A DNA stretch of 8,648 bases from contig CAMEZN010000055.1 in NCBI GenBank assembly GCA_945947845.1, positions 1 through 8,648 on the forward strand, given 5' to 3'. This DNA comes from an uncultured Mucispirillum sp. Lineage in GTDB: Bacteria > Chrysiogenota > Deferribacteres > Deferribacterales > Mucispirillaceae. The translations under genes and the position numbers were made by a program. Below, one piece after another: positions 1 to 7,286 of this stretch (the stretch's first letter is position 1; each line of letters starts with the position of its first letter). The notes beneath the pieces are model-generated. The model had not been told where the DNA came from, ran no database searches, and saw only the letters and a list, made by a program, of their open reading frames with translations.

Positions 1-1
1 A

Positions 2-1111
2 CCATTTGCATCAAGCTATGCACAAAAAGCGGTATTTTCAAGAGAATATCCTAGAATGATGACATCAGTTCGTGCAATGGGTATGGGTAATGCTTTCTTT
101 GGTGTTAGTGATGATAAATATGCTGCATTTTATAACCCAGCAGGTCTTGCTATGAATAAAAGTGTGTGGAATGTTGATATTATTCCATTAAGCCTTGGTG
201 TTAATAGTAATATGGTATCAAATGCAGCTGATTTAGGTAACTTATTTTTAAATGGTGGTTTAGATACTGATACTATTATGAAAACATTAGATGGAATGAT
301 GGGGCAGTATAATAACATAAGTCCTATAACATTTTTCCCAGCATTTACATACAAAAACTGGTCTTTTGGTATATTTTTCAACAGCTATGCAAATGTTCTT
401 ACATATAATAAGGTAATGCCAACAGTTTCTGCAAAAATTCATGCAGATGCGGGAGCTGTTTTAACATATGCTCATTCTTTTTTACAAGATAAGTCTTTAC
501 ATGTAGGTGTATCATTAATGGGATTTTACCGCATGGCTTATACTACTACATATACAGCAGTTGATATTGCAAATCTAGATACTGGAAACTTAGTAAGCGA
601 TATTCTTAAAAACAATGGCTGGGGTATTCTTGCAAGTGTTGGTGTAATGTATGAGCTTCCATGGCTTAGAAAAGAGTTAAATGCACGAGTAGGGCTTTCA
701 TTTAATGATTTTGGATATCAATCTATGGCAGCTGGTTTAGATAAGGTAGAACCTACATTAAATTTAAGTCTTGCAATCTCTCCAAACTGGGAGTTTATTT
801 CATCTAATGTAGTTATTGACTTTAATGACTTATTATTTATGAACGGCACAGATGATTCCTTTGGCAAGCGAGTAAATATCGGTGCAGAGATTGGTTTTTG
901 GAACAGAATATTTCTCCGCACAGGGCTTCATCAGGGCTACTGGACAGCAGGTGCAGGTGTTAATGTATGGGCACTCCGTATAAACTATGCTTATTATACA
1001 GAAGAACTTGGTGCTTATGCAGGGCAGTATGCAGAACAGCGCCATGTAATAGAAATAGTGCTTGGCTGGGACCAGCTTAAAAAACAGCCAAATAATAGAA
1101 TTATTGAATAA
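2..1111 (+). CDS. UPF0164/PorV-like outer-membrane beta-barrel protein, 5' partial
   Basis: The frame is open to the left edge of the window, so the true start lies upstream. The first visible residues (PFASSYA, then QKAVFSREYP) look like the end of a Sec signal peptide with an A-x-A-type cleavage after the codon at 20-22. The ATG at 56 would delete this export signal and is therefore probably internal. After it come RAMGMGNAF and YNPAGLA, the N-terminal signature seen in UPF0164, PorV/PorQ and FadL-like barrels (usually G-A-R-A-M-G-M-G-G-A-F and W-N-P-A-G-L). The remainder is alternating hydrophobic/polar strands rich in Gly, Tyr and Asn, as expected for an outer-membrane barrel. The last strand-like stretch (HVIEIVLGW) is followed by a polar tail instead of a terminal Phe. 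Substrate or partner cannot be told from sequence. A lipoprotein gene follows 19 bases downstream, probably cotranscribed. Sure of an exported barrel-type protein; function unknown. Confidence 0.8.
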   Translation, partial: PFASSYAQKAVFSREYPRMMTSVRAMGMGNAFFGVSDDKYAAFYNPAGLAMNKSVWNVDIIPLSLGVNSNMVSNAADLGNLFLNGGLDTDTIMKTLDGMMGQYNNISPITFFPAFTYKNWSFGIFFNSYANVLTYNKVMPTVSAKIHADAGAVLTYAHSFLQDKSLHVGVSLMGFYRMAYTTTYTAVDIANLDTGNLVSDILKNNGWGILASVGVMYELPWLRKELNARVGLSFNDFGYQSMAAGLDKVEPTLNLSLAISPNWEFISSNVVIDFNDLLFMNGTDDSFGKRVNIGAEIGFWNRIFLRTGLHQGYWTAGAGVNVWALRINYAYYTEELGAYAGQYAEQRHVIEIVLGWDQLKKQPNNRIIE

Positions 1112-1130
1112 ATAAAGATAAAAGTATAAT

Positions 1131-2381
1131 ATGAAAAAATCTGTGTTATTAACAGCCTTTATAGTTCTTTTTTTATACGGCTGTGCAGAAAAACAAAAAA
1201 TAATTACTGGCGGTCAGCTTTTACAGGTAGTAAGCCCTGTTAAAGCTGAACCATCAAATCCAAAAGATTTTGAAGTGAAAATTCCAGAATCTTCTATGAT
1301 AAGGAATTCATTAGTCAGTTTTAGTAAAACATATCAAAGGGTATACAGCGACAGTAATGTTGCATCAATAGCAGCAGGTAAAGATATGATTGCTGTTTTA
1401 AAGCCTGATGAAATAGGCTTTACTATTGCAAGCTGTCCTGGGCTTTATTTAAAAAATTCTTATGAAAATGTGAGACTATATGGGCTTGAAGCAGTTATTT
1501 ATAACAAAAGCCATATAGATGTTTATTCTGCTGCTGAATGTGCAAGTTTAGGTGTTTACCCAAGAATGCTAAACGGCAGTGTGGAAATAGTGCCAAACTA
1601 TATTATAGAATGGGCTGGTTCGCAGGCAGCATTAAGGAATTCTTATAATGGGGAAGAATTATATAAAGGCGATACAGGGCTTTTAATCAAGGCAGCAGGT
1701 TATATTAATGGCAAACCAGTTATATTGCAGGAAAATGGTTATGTATTAACATATGATAAAAATATGAAAGCATTTATATTAACAGGGCAGATACCATCAG
1801 GCTATAATGAAATATATCATTCAGAAGGCAGATTTTATGGCACACTGCAAGATGAAAAAAAGTTTTTTGTGCTTGATAATGATACTGTAAAGATAAGTGA
1901 TAATACAGACTGCACTGCAAGCCCATATAGTGTTTCAGGGCTGTGCGGCACTACATTAATTACTGACAGTGAAATATATCATGATTTACCTGTAAAAGAT
2001 AAGTTTGCTTCTACATCTACTACTTTTATTACTCTTGATAAATCAAATATACAAATATATTATCTTGAAACAGTATGGCAGAGATTTTTATCTATGAGTT
2101 ATGAGTTACCAAAGGCCTGTATTTCTGGTAAAAAACTTTATTATAAATCATTTAGTGGAAACATATATCAAAATGCTAATGGTAAAGAAAGTAAAGTTTC
2201 AGCACTTCCTAAGCAGTGTAACAATAAAAATGTAGTGCTAAACTACGGAGAATTTTATTGTTCTGGTAAAAAATGTGGTAAATTTGCTTCACCTATAAAA
2301 AATAATAGTGATGCAGTAATGTATCGCCGAATAGAAGATAATACTATATACTATTATTTTGATAATCTTATTAATAAATAG
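1131..2381 (+). CDS. Cysteine-rich lipoprotein of unknown function
   Basis: I do not recognise this 416-residue protein. It begins with a lipoprotein signal: two lysines, a hydrophobic stretch (about residues 5-15) and a lipobox LYGC with the lipidated Cys at 18. The next residues are Ala-Glu, not Asp, which argues against inner-membrane retention and for the outer membrane. The mature part contains eight further cysteines spread along the chain, an even number that could form disulfides in the periplasm; the last two sit in a C-x4-C pair near the C-terminus (FYCSGKKCGK). Repeated short beta-strand/turn units (patterns such as NGYVLTYD, GRFYGTL and KKLYYKS) suggest an all-beta, possibly propeller-like fold, but no convincing repeat period could be fixed by eye. 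The Shine-Dalgarno signal is weak. It lies just after the barrel gene on the same strand, so the two may be partners. It converges on the T2SS operon. Confidence 0.75.
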   Translation: MKKSVLLTAFIVLFLYGCAEKQKIITGGQLLQVVSPVKAEPSNPKDFEVKIPESSMIRNSLVSFSKTYQRVYSDSNVASIAAGKDMIAVLKPDEIGFTIASCPGLYLKNSYENVRLYGLEAVIYNKSHIDVYSAAECASLGVYPRMLNGSVEIVPNYIIEWAGSQAALRNSYNGEELYKGDTGLLIKAAGYINGKPVILQENGYVLTYDKNMKAFILTGQIPSGYNEIYHSEGRFYGTLQDEKKFFVLDNDTVKISDNTDCTASPYSVSGLCGTTLITDSEIYHDLPVKDKFASTSTTFITLDKSNIQIYYLETVWQRFLSMSYELPKACISGKKLYYKSFSGNIYQNANGKESKVSALPKQCNNKNVVLNYGEFYCSGKKCGKFASPIKNNSDAVMYRRIEDNTIYYYFDNLINK

Positions 2382-2388
2382 AAAAATT

Positions 2389-2431
2389 AATTTATATCTT
2401 TACTTAATCTTTTTACAAAGATAAATTTTTT
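2389..2431 (+). terminator. Candidate AU-rich terminator for the rightward gene pair
   Basis: Just after the lipoprotein stop, an arm at 2389-2401 (AATTTA, a two-base TA bulge, then TCTTT) pairs with 2417-2427 (AAAGATAAATT) across a 15-base loop, followed by a T run to 2431. The pairing is almost all A-T and bulged, so the hairpin is weak. Its position and the trailing T run are right for the end of the rightward transcript. Confidence 0.35.
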
Positions 2432-2503
2432 CATACTTTATTTTCTTATTTTTAATTAAATGCAGAATTTATGCTTTTTTCTGTATTGCAGGCAAAAGAA
2501 TAT

Positions 2504-2537
2504 AAAAAAGACTGTGATTGTTATGTTTCACAGTCTT
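2504..2537 (-). terminator. Rho-independent terminator of the T2SS/SDR operon
   Basis: A perfect 10-base inverted repeat, AAGACTGTGA (2508-2517) and TCACAGTCTT (2528-2537), surrounds a 10-base loop. Read leftward, the stem is followed by a T run (from the A run at 2504-2509 on the + strand, partly inside the stem). This is a classic intrinsic terminator about 50 bases beyond the SDR stop. In the + direction the stem is followed only by ATATATTAG, so it should work mainly for the leftward operon. Confidence 0.8.
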
Positions 2538-2588
2538 ATATATTAGATTTTATAAATAAACTGGATTATGTAATATTTATCAGTAAAA

Positions 2589-3359
2589 CTACTGCCTGTT
2601 AAAAAGAGTTGCTGAGCGCTGGGCTGTTGGTGTTACAAGAAGATTTTGTATATTAATATGCTCTGGCAAAGTAGTCATAAAGTAAATAATATCAGCAATA
2701 TCTGATGCTGTAAGTGGTTTAAATCCTTTATAGACATTAGCTGCTTTTTCTTTATCTCCATTAAAGCGAACAAGAGAAAATTCTGTTTCAACAGCTCCCG
2801 GTTCAATAGTAGATATTCTAATATTTGTTTGCAGCATATCCATATTCATTGCCTGATTTAATGCTTTTACTGCATGTTTTGTAGCATTATATACATTTCC
2901 GCCCGGATATACCTGACTTCCTGCTATGCTTCCAAGGTTAATAACTGTCCCAGTGTTTTTTTCTATCATTAGTGGAAGAATGGCTCTTGCCATATATAAA
3001 AAGCCTTTTATATTTGTATCAATCATTTCTTCCCAGTCATCAATATCACCATTTTGTATTGAAGACATTCCTTTTGCAAGACCTGCATTATTTATAAATA
3101 TATATGGAGTTAAATGTTTGTTTTTAAGTTCCAGTCCAAACATTTCAACAGCTTCTCTATCCCGCACATCAAAGCAGTAAGGCGTTACTATCACCTGATA
3201 TTTATTTTCAAGTTCATTTTGTATTTGGGCAAGTCTATCATCTCTTCTTCCAGTGATTATAAGATTTGCTCCATTTTGTGCATATATTTCTGCACATGCT
3301 CTGCCTATGCCTGATGTTGCACCAGTTATTAATACAAGTTTACCTTTGACACTAATCAT
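2589..3359 (-). CDS. SDR-family NAD(P)-dependent oxidoreductase, YdfG-like
   Basis: This is a 256-residue classical short-chain dehydrogenase, a full-length cytosolic enzyme. The Rossmann glycine motif TGATSGIG is at residues 12-19. Basic residues RR at 38-39, after the second strand, favour NADP(H) over NAD(H). NNAG is at 90-93, and the catalytic tetrad is Asn116, Ser144, Tyr157 and Lys161 (YNATK). The overall pattern and the C-terminal TPTAQRSATLFNR resemble the YdfG group, whose characterised members oxidise L-allo-threonine, serine or 3-hydroxy acids and reduce malonic semialdehyde. The actual substrate here is not shown by sequence. A GAGGT ribosome-binding site (3366-3370 on the complementary strand) precedes the ATG. 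The gene lies 14 bases after gspN, so it is probably the last gene of the T2SS transcript, although it has no known secretion role. The terminator follows. Confidence 0.9.
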   Translation of the reverse strand: MISVKGKLVLITGATSGIGRACAEIYAQNGANLIITGRRDDRLAQIQNELENKYQVIVTPYCFDVRDREAVEMFGLELKNKHLTPYIFINNAGLAKGMSSIQNGDIDDWEEMIDTNIKGFLYMARAILPLMIEKNTGTVINLGSIAGSQVYPGGNVYNATKHAVKALNQAMNMDMLQTNIRISTIEPGAVETEFSLVRFNGDKEKAANVYKGFKPLTASDIADIIYFMTTLPEHINIQNLLVTPTAQRSATLFNRQ

Positions 3360-3373
3360 TATTATACCTCATG

Positions 3374-4093
3374 TTACTTTTTTATAGAAAATTTTGGAGC
3401 ACGGGCAGGACCCACTAAATTAAATTTTAATGGATAGTTACCCATAGATGCTTCACCATTTATATTTAAGACAGATGTATCAATTTTCTTTTTATTTAAG
3501 TCAACAAATCCAGTTATATTTAAAGAGTTTGCACCTTTTGCTGAAAAGTTTTTAATAGTCAGCTTATTTTTATCAATATCAGCCTGCCCTTGAACAGAAT
3601 CTACTGCAACAGGCATTAATGGGTGGTTAAAAGAAACTTTATTTGGGCTTGTTACATTAATAGAGCCTTTTTCATCTTTAATATTATACTCTATTTTTCC
3701 ATCAATACTGCCGCTTCCAGACATTCCTGCAATCTGTGCTATTCCTGCAACTGATGCTTTTACATCAGCATTTATATTACTGCCTGCAAGTTTTCCTGTA
3801 AGCATAAAAGCTGGTGAGTCTGCTTTAAAAGAAATTCTTTTAAAAATAAGCCCTATTGGATTATAGTCAAGCTCAATATTTTTTATCACAAGTGGCCCGG
3901 ATTTAATATTTGAGGCAGATGCTCCGAAAAAAGTAATATCAATTTTATCATATCTTAAATCAATTTTATTTTTTGTAACGGTATCTGAAATAATTTTTGA
4001 TGCAACAGCACTTAAAGGAAATGTAATAATCAGTGTTACAATAAGTGCTGCAAAAAATGCAAGGATAGAAAATATTATCTTTTTTTTACTCAT
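3374..4093 (-). CDS. gspN: Type II secretion system protein GspN (AsmA-like accessory subunit)
   Basis: The protein has 239 residues with a short basic N-terminus (SKKK), a single transmembrane helix at about 6-28 and a periplasmic domain of repeating beta-strands. The domain includes AsmA/DUF748-like passages such as LVIKNIELDYNP and LTIKNFSAKG, where a structural layer recurs with the pattern 'strand, Gly/Asn turn, strand'. This architecture and the position right after gspM match GspN as found in delta-proteobacterial-type T2SS loci. GspN is an accessory inner-membrane component absent from many systems, and its exact role is not settled. The ATG is preceded by an AAAGGA ribosome-binding site. 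The gap from gspM is 64 bases, the longest inside the operon apart from the gspG-gspH spacer region. The assignment rests on context as much as on sequence, because this family diverges quickly. Confidence 0.75.
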   Translation of the reverse strand: MSKKKIIFSILAFFAALIVTLIITFPLSAVASKIISDTVTKNKIDLRYDKIDITFFGASASNIKSGPLVIKNIELDYNPIGLIFKRISFKADSPAFMLTGKLAGSNINADVKASVAGIAQIAGMSGSGSIDGKIEYNIKDEKGSINVTSPNKVSFNHPLMPVAVDSVQGQADIDKNKLTIKNFSAKGANSLNITGFVDLNKKKIDTSVLNINGEASMGNYPLKFNLVGPARAPKFSIKK

Positions 4094-4157
4094 TTAATTT
4101 TCCTTTAAAACTTTTAATAATACATCAATATTTGCATATAAAAACAATATTAAATGA

Positions 4158-4820
4158 CTACATTTTTACTATTTCAATAGAAGAATCAATCATTTTTGGA
4201 TTATCATATCTTTTATTAAAGTTAATAACTTTTATGCTCAAATTATCATATTTTTCAATATCAGCAATAAATTTTATAAACTCATCATAATACAAGTTTT
4301 CAAGCCTTAATGTAACATGTTCAATACCTTTTGATGCACTAACTGGTCTTAAATTAACTATTTTATCAGAAATACCAAGAGTAGAGCCAGTATTTTGGAC
4401 ATAAACAAGCAGAGTTTGTGTCATAGCATTAATACCTGTTGATTTTGCAAATTGTATCTGTCCAGCCATATTAGCGGCTTTTTCTAATTTTTTATAAGTA
4501 TTCTCAGCCTGAGTTTTTGCATTTTCTATTTTTGAATTAAGAAAAGCATTGGTCCAGTAAAAAAGAAAAAATATACCCATAATCGCAACAAAAGCTGTTA
4601 ATATCTGCTGTTTATAGCGGGTATAAAAACTGCGGACATCAAAATTTTTTATATCCTGCAATGAAATATTTTTTAAATTTTGCAGGTTAAACTTGCCTGC
4701 TGAAATTTTTTCAGAAGTATTTCGTGCATTTAATTTTTCTTTCAAAGCATTAAAATCTGGCTTTTTAAATTTAATTTCAGTTGTTTTAAGTTTATGAAAA
4801 ATCTCTTTTAATTTTTCCAT
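4158..4820 (-). CDS. gspM: Type II secretion system inner-membrane protein GspM, long basic N-terminus
   Basis: GspM is a bitopic inner-membrane protein that pairs with GspL and stabilises the GspE-GspL platform. This 220-residue protein has one transmembrane helix at about residues 72-92, a predicted coiled segment (about 94-118, NSKIENAKTQAENTYKKLEK) and a periplasmic alpha/beta domain ending the chain. That domain contains VTLRLENLYYDEFIKFIADI and LSIKVINFNKR, typical of the ferredoxin-like GspM/PilO fold. The odd part is the N-terminus: about 70 cytoplasmic residues, very lysine-rich, where usual GspM proteins have some 15-25. The ATG is preceded by AAGGT (4826-4830, overlapping the gspL stop), only three bases separate it from gspL, and this supports translational coupling. 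No in-frame ATG nearer the membrane helix gives a better start by eye. Identification is by fold pattern and position between gspL and gspN. Confidence 0.8.
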   Translation of the reverse strand: MEKLKEIFHKLKTTEIKFKKPDFNALKEKLNARNTSEKISAGKFNLQNLKNISLQDIKNFDVRSFYTRYKQQILTAFVAIMGIFFLFYWTNAFLNSKIENAKTQAENTYKKLEKAANMAGQIQFAKSTGINAMTQTLLVYVQNTGSTLGISDKIVNLRPVSASKGIEHVTLRLENLYYDEFIKFIADIEKYDNLSIKVINFNKRYDNPKMIDSSIEIVKM

Positions 4821-4823
4821 ATA

Positions 4824-5837
4824 TTACCTTTGAGCCTTAGTATATTTCATAGTAAATGAAATGCCGTCTTTTGTTTTTTTAGTATCATCTACATTAACAG
4901 CAGCCTGCAATTTATTTTCCATAATATTTTTTATTTCATCAACCTGAGCAAAGCTGGTCGCTGTGCCTGAAATTTTAATATCATCATCGCGAATATTAAT
5001 ATTATCAAACATAATTCCTTCTATACCAGCATCATTTAAATTATTTAAAATAGATAATATTCTTTCACTAGTTCCACCTGCTGTTACAGATTTAGACTGC
5101 TGTAAAAGTGAACCATAAGGGTCCTTAGAGGAGGCAACTCCTAAGTTTGTATACACTTTTAATAAAGCATCTTCATAATATTTATTCACTCTATTATATG
5201 CAGAAATTTCACTGATACTGCTTATAATCATAACAACAAAAATAACAGCAAGTAAAGCCGCAGGGGCAGCAATAGGCAGCTGCATTGCAGATTTTTTGAC
5301 GATACCCGGAAGTGATATAGAATACTTTACAGTCTGCATAGTATCAAATAAATCTTTTGCAGTAATACAATCTGCATCTTTATCTTCAATAAGTGATACC
5401 ATATTTTCAGAAAGCCTGTATTTTTTACTGCCGTCTGAAAAAATAAATTCATTATACTTTATGCACTGTTCTAAAAACGGAGTAGATATTTTTTTAAACC
5501 CAGTAAAAAGTTCTGTATTTTCTGCAATTATATCAATTAATGACTGATTAATAACATAAATAATTGTTTTTCCAGAATGCTGGAACACTCCATATTCTGT
5601 TACCATATCAGAAGGAAAAAGCACATTTAAATAGTTTGCAGCTATGGAATGTAATTTTTTTGCACTTGTAGATATATTTTCCATACCTATATAAAAAAAG
5701 TATGTATCATCAATTAACAGTGCCGTTTTACTGCTGTCATTTAAAACATCATCACTGCTTACTCTATACATAGAAGAGCCAGTGAGTTTATAAAGCAGCC
5801 CATCTTTTAAATAATAATTATTTTCAGAGTTACTCAA
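4824..5837 (-). CDS. gspL: Type II secretion system protein GspL, TTG start
   Basis: GspL links the cytoplasmic ATPase GspE to the periplasmic pseudopilus machinery. This 337-residue protein has a cytoplasmic domain (1-186), one transmembrane helix at about 188-208 and a periplasmic domain. The latter starts with a helical stretch and ends in a ferredoxin-like unit (ERILSILNNLNDAGIEGIMF, then strands NINIRDDDIKISG and GISFTMKYT), as in GspL and PilN. The cytoplasmic part is shorter than the roughly 230-250 residues common in GspL, and the actin-like subdomains are hard to see, so it may be reduced or very divergent. The start is TTG: a GGAG ribosome-binding site (5845-5848, complementary strand) lies seven bases before it, and the next in-frame ATG is codon 23 with no such signal. 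The gap after gspK is 15 bases. The gene is too divergent to name without context; its position makes the call fairly secure. Confidence 0.8.
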   Translation of the reverse strand: MSNSENNYYLKDGLLYKLTGSSMYRVSSDDVLNDSSKTALLIDDTYFFYIGMENISTSAKKLHSIAANYLNVLFPSDMVTEYGVFQHSGKTIIYVINQSLIDIIAENTELFTGFKKISTPFLEQCIKYNEFIFSDGSKKYRLSENMVSLIEDKDADCITAKDLFDTMQTVKYSISLPGIVKKSAMQLPIAAPAALLAVIFVVMIISSISEISAYNRVNKYYEDALLKVYTNLGVASSKDPYGSLLQQSKSVTAGGTSERILSILNNLNDAGIEGIMFDNINIRDDDIKISGTATSFAQVDEIKNIMENKLQAAVNVDDTKKTKDGISFTMKYTKAQR

Positions 5838-5844
5838 AATAATG

Positions 5845-5848
5845 CTCC
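5845..5848 (-). promoter_or_regulatory. Ribosome-binding site deciding the TTG start of gspL
   Basis: Read leftward, GGAG sits between the gspK stop and the TTG at 5837, seven bases from that TTG. It supports the rare start codon over the next in-frame ATG, 22 codons further in. Confidence 0.6.
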
Positions 5849-5852
5849 AAAA

Positions 5853-6764
5853 TTAAAAGTAGTCTATGCTGTTACCCTCAATATATTTAATTGGGGATAC
5901 ATTTGTTCCGTTTCTTTGAACCAGTAAATGATAATAAATATTATCATCTCCTATATTTAATTCAAGTTTAATATAAAATAAAGAAGATTTTATATCAATA
6001 TATGGTAAAATTTTACTATATTCGTCCTGCATAGCTGAACCCATTAATTGATATATTGCAGAAATATCTTTAAAAGGCTCAGTTTCTCTTGTAGAAATAA
6101 TTTCTTCTACATAAGGTTCTAGTTCAGGCACATAGGCTTTTATAACTTCCGCAGATGCCATATTTAAATTTATTTTATTGCCATCACCTGCAATTGATAC
6201 ATATGGTGTTAGCTTTTTATATTCATTTTTAAAAGATGGAATAAGTGCAAGCTCCGCCAAAGTTTGAAGTTGAGATGATTTTATACTGTATGGAGCACTA
6301 TTTTCATCAAACCGTTCACCTGTTGGGTCAGATGAGCCAACCCATGTTTGAAGTTCATAAATATCTGATTCAGTTAATTCCAGCTCACTTATAAGTTTAG
6401 TAAGGGCTTCTTCTGTTCGTTTTCTTAAATTTTCATCTTTTGATACAAGGCCTGCAAGCGGCACTTTTGAATTAAGTGGCTGCATGTATATAGTCAAAAA
6501 GCCATTATCAAGTGGTATAGTTGGTATTTTTGCCCAAATATCAGATGATGAATCATATGTTTCTTCATCATACTGGAATGCCATTTCCAATGCTTCAACA
6601 GCAGTCATGGCATAGATTGCACCTTGATAATCGTTTTGCAGATTGATAACTGTGCCGTATGCATTCATTGTTTTTTCGTGTATAAATAATACTAATGTGG
6701 TGCATGCTGCAATAATAATAAGCACAGTAACTAATATTGAGCCTTTTTTCATATTATTATTCAT
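5853..6764 (-). CDS. gspK: Type II secretion system minor pseudopilin GspK
   Basis: GspK is the large minor pseudopilin that caps the pseudopilus tip together with GspI and GspJ. The 303-residue protein starts MNNNMKKG, with prepilin peptidase cleavage expected after Gly8. A hydrophobic helix follows from Ser9 (SILVTVLIIIAA). Position 5 of the mature protein is Thr, not Glu; loss of Glu5 is characteristic of GspK. A large insertion domain follows the helix, with the family's helical region (about 110-190, including TESDIYELQTWVGSSDPTGE). The helix-hairpin-helix-like signature is at about 198-241 (INLNMASAEVIKAYVPELE, then STRETEPF). The length is close to that of other GspK proteins. The ATG directly abuts the gspJ stop (TAAATG), so translation is probably coupled. 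The second Met at codon 5 is an alternative start that would not change the mature protein. Confidence 0.93.
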   Translation of the reverse strand: MNNNMKKGSILVTVLIIIAACTTLVLFIHEKTMNAYGTVINLQNDYQGAIYAMTAVEALEMAFQYDEETYDSSSDIWAKIPTIPLDNGFLTIYMQPLNSKVPLAGLVSKDENLRKRTEEALTKLISELELTESDIYELQTWVGSSDPTGERFDENSAPYSIKSSQLQTLAELALIPSFKNEYKKLTPYVSIAGDGNKINLNMASAEVIKAYVPELEPYVEEIISTRETEPFKDISAIYQLMGSAMQDEYSKILPYIDIKSSLFYIKLELNIGDDNIYYHLLVQRNGTNVSPIKYIEGNSIDYF

Positions 6765-7286
6765 TTAAGTATTATCCATAGTCCTTGCAACAGGTATCAC
6801 TATCTGCTGTTCATTTATTTTTAAAGTAACATTCATCATTTTAGCATTAGCAACAACTTCATTTTTATATTCTGTGCCGTCATAAAAAGTGGCAGAAAAT
6901 TCTGTTACATTAGGAACAATTCTCATTTCCATGCTAAAAGCAGTATCGCTGTTTTCTTCCTTTCTTACAAAATAATTTTCATCATCTATATAATAAGTAA
7001 CATCAACAGGCAGGGCTTTATTAAACCGCATACTATTTTGTGTTGAAAATTTCAACCTGTAAACCTGACCAGCTTTATCAAGTGATATAGAGTTTCCAAT
7101 CATCATTCTTGCATCTCTATTAATAAGCCTTGTAAGTGATTCCTGTATTATAATATTTCTACTTTGTGTTATGGAGCTGTCTCGCATATTTGCAATAGAA
7201 GAAAATATAGAAAATACACCAAGAGCAACAATAGAAGATATTGCAGCTGCAATAAGCAGTTCCAAAAGAGTAAAACCTTTCTTCAT
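6765..7286 (-). CDS. gspJ: Type II secretion system minor pseudopilin GspJ
   Basis: The protein is 173 residues from the chosen ATG. It has a type IV pilin-like N-terminus MKKG with cleavage after Gly4, then FTLLELLIAA with Glu at mature position 5, and a hydrophobic helix to about residue 30. The C-terminal domain is beta-rich. Length and order (after gspI, before gspK) fit GspJ, which forms the tip trimer with GspI and GspK. Start choice: the ATG at 7286-7284 shares one base with the gspI TGA (TGATG). A GTG one codon earlier (7289) would give a four-base GTGA overlap and add only one residue to the leader, so the mature protein is the same either way. Translation is probably coupled to gspI. 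No disulfide-forming cysteines are seen. Confidence 0.9.
   Translation of the reverse strand: MKKGFTLLELLIAAAISSIVALGVFSIFSSIANMRDSSITQSRNIIIQESLTRLINRDARMMIGNSISLDKAGQVYRLKFSTQNSMRFNKALPVDVTYYIDDENYFVRKEENSDTAFSMEMRIVPNVTEFSATFYDGTEYKNEVVANAKMMNVTLKINEQQIVIPVARTMDNT

Noticed and set aside
130..1045. Short open frames on the minus strand inside the barrel gene (130-381, 718-921, 833-1045)
   Set aside because: They lie antisense to a well-supported gene, overlap one another and resemble no known protein.
2..1111. The barrel as a type IX secretion component (PorV)
   Set aside because: It shares the general N-terminal signature, but no other type IX gene is present and the same signature occurs in UPF0164 and FadL-like barrels.
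2926..3314. Rightward open frames inside the SDR gene
   Set aside because: They are shadows of the SDR, whose catalytic motifs are intact on the other strand. Their composition is low-complexity and without a convincing start.
4094..4157. Possible hairpin in the 64-base gap between gspM and gspN (AATATTG pairing with a bulged partner)
   Set aside because: The pairing is short, all but one base pair is A-T, and no T run follows. It is no better than chance in such AT-rich DNA.
5296..5547. Rightward 83-codon open frame inside gspL
   Set aside because: It is antisense to gspL and shows no recognisable domain.
5853..6764. Missing Glu5 in GspK as a sign of a broken pseudopilin
   Set aside because: Absence of Glu5 is the normal state of GspK, and the rest of the protein is complete.
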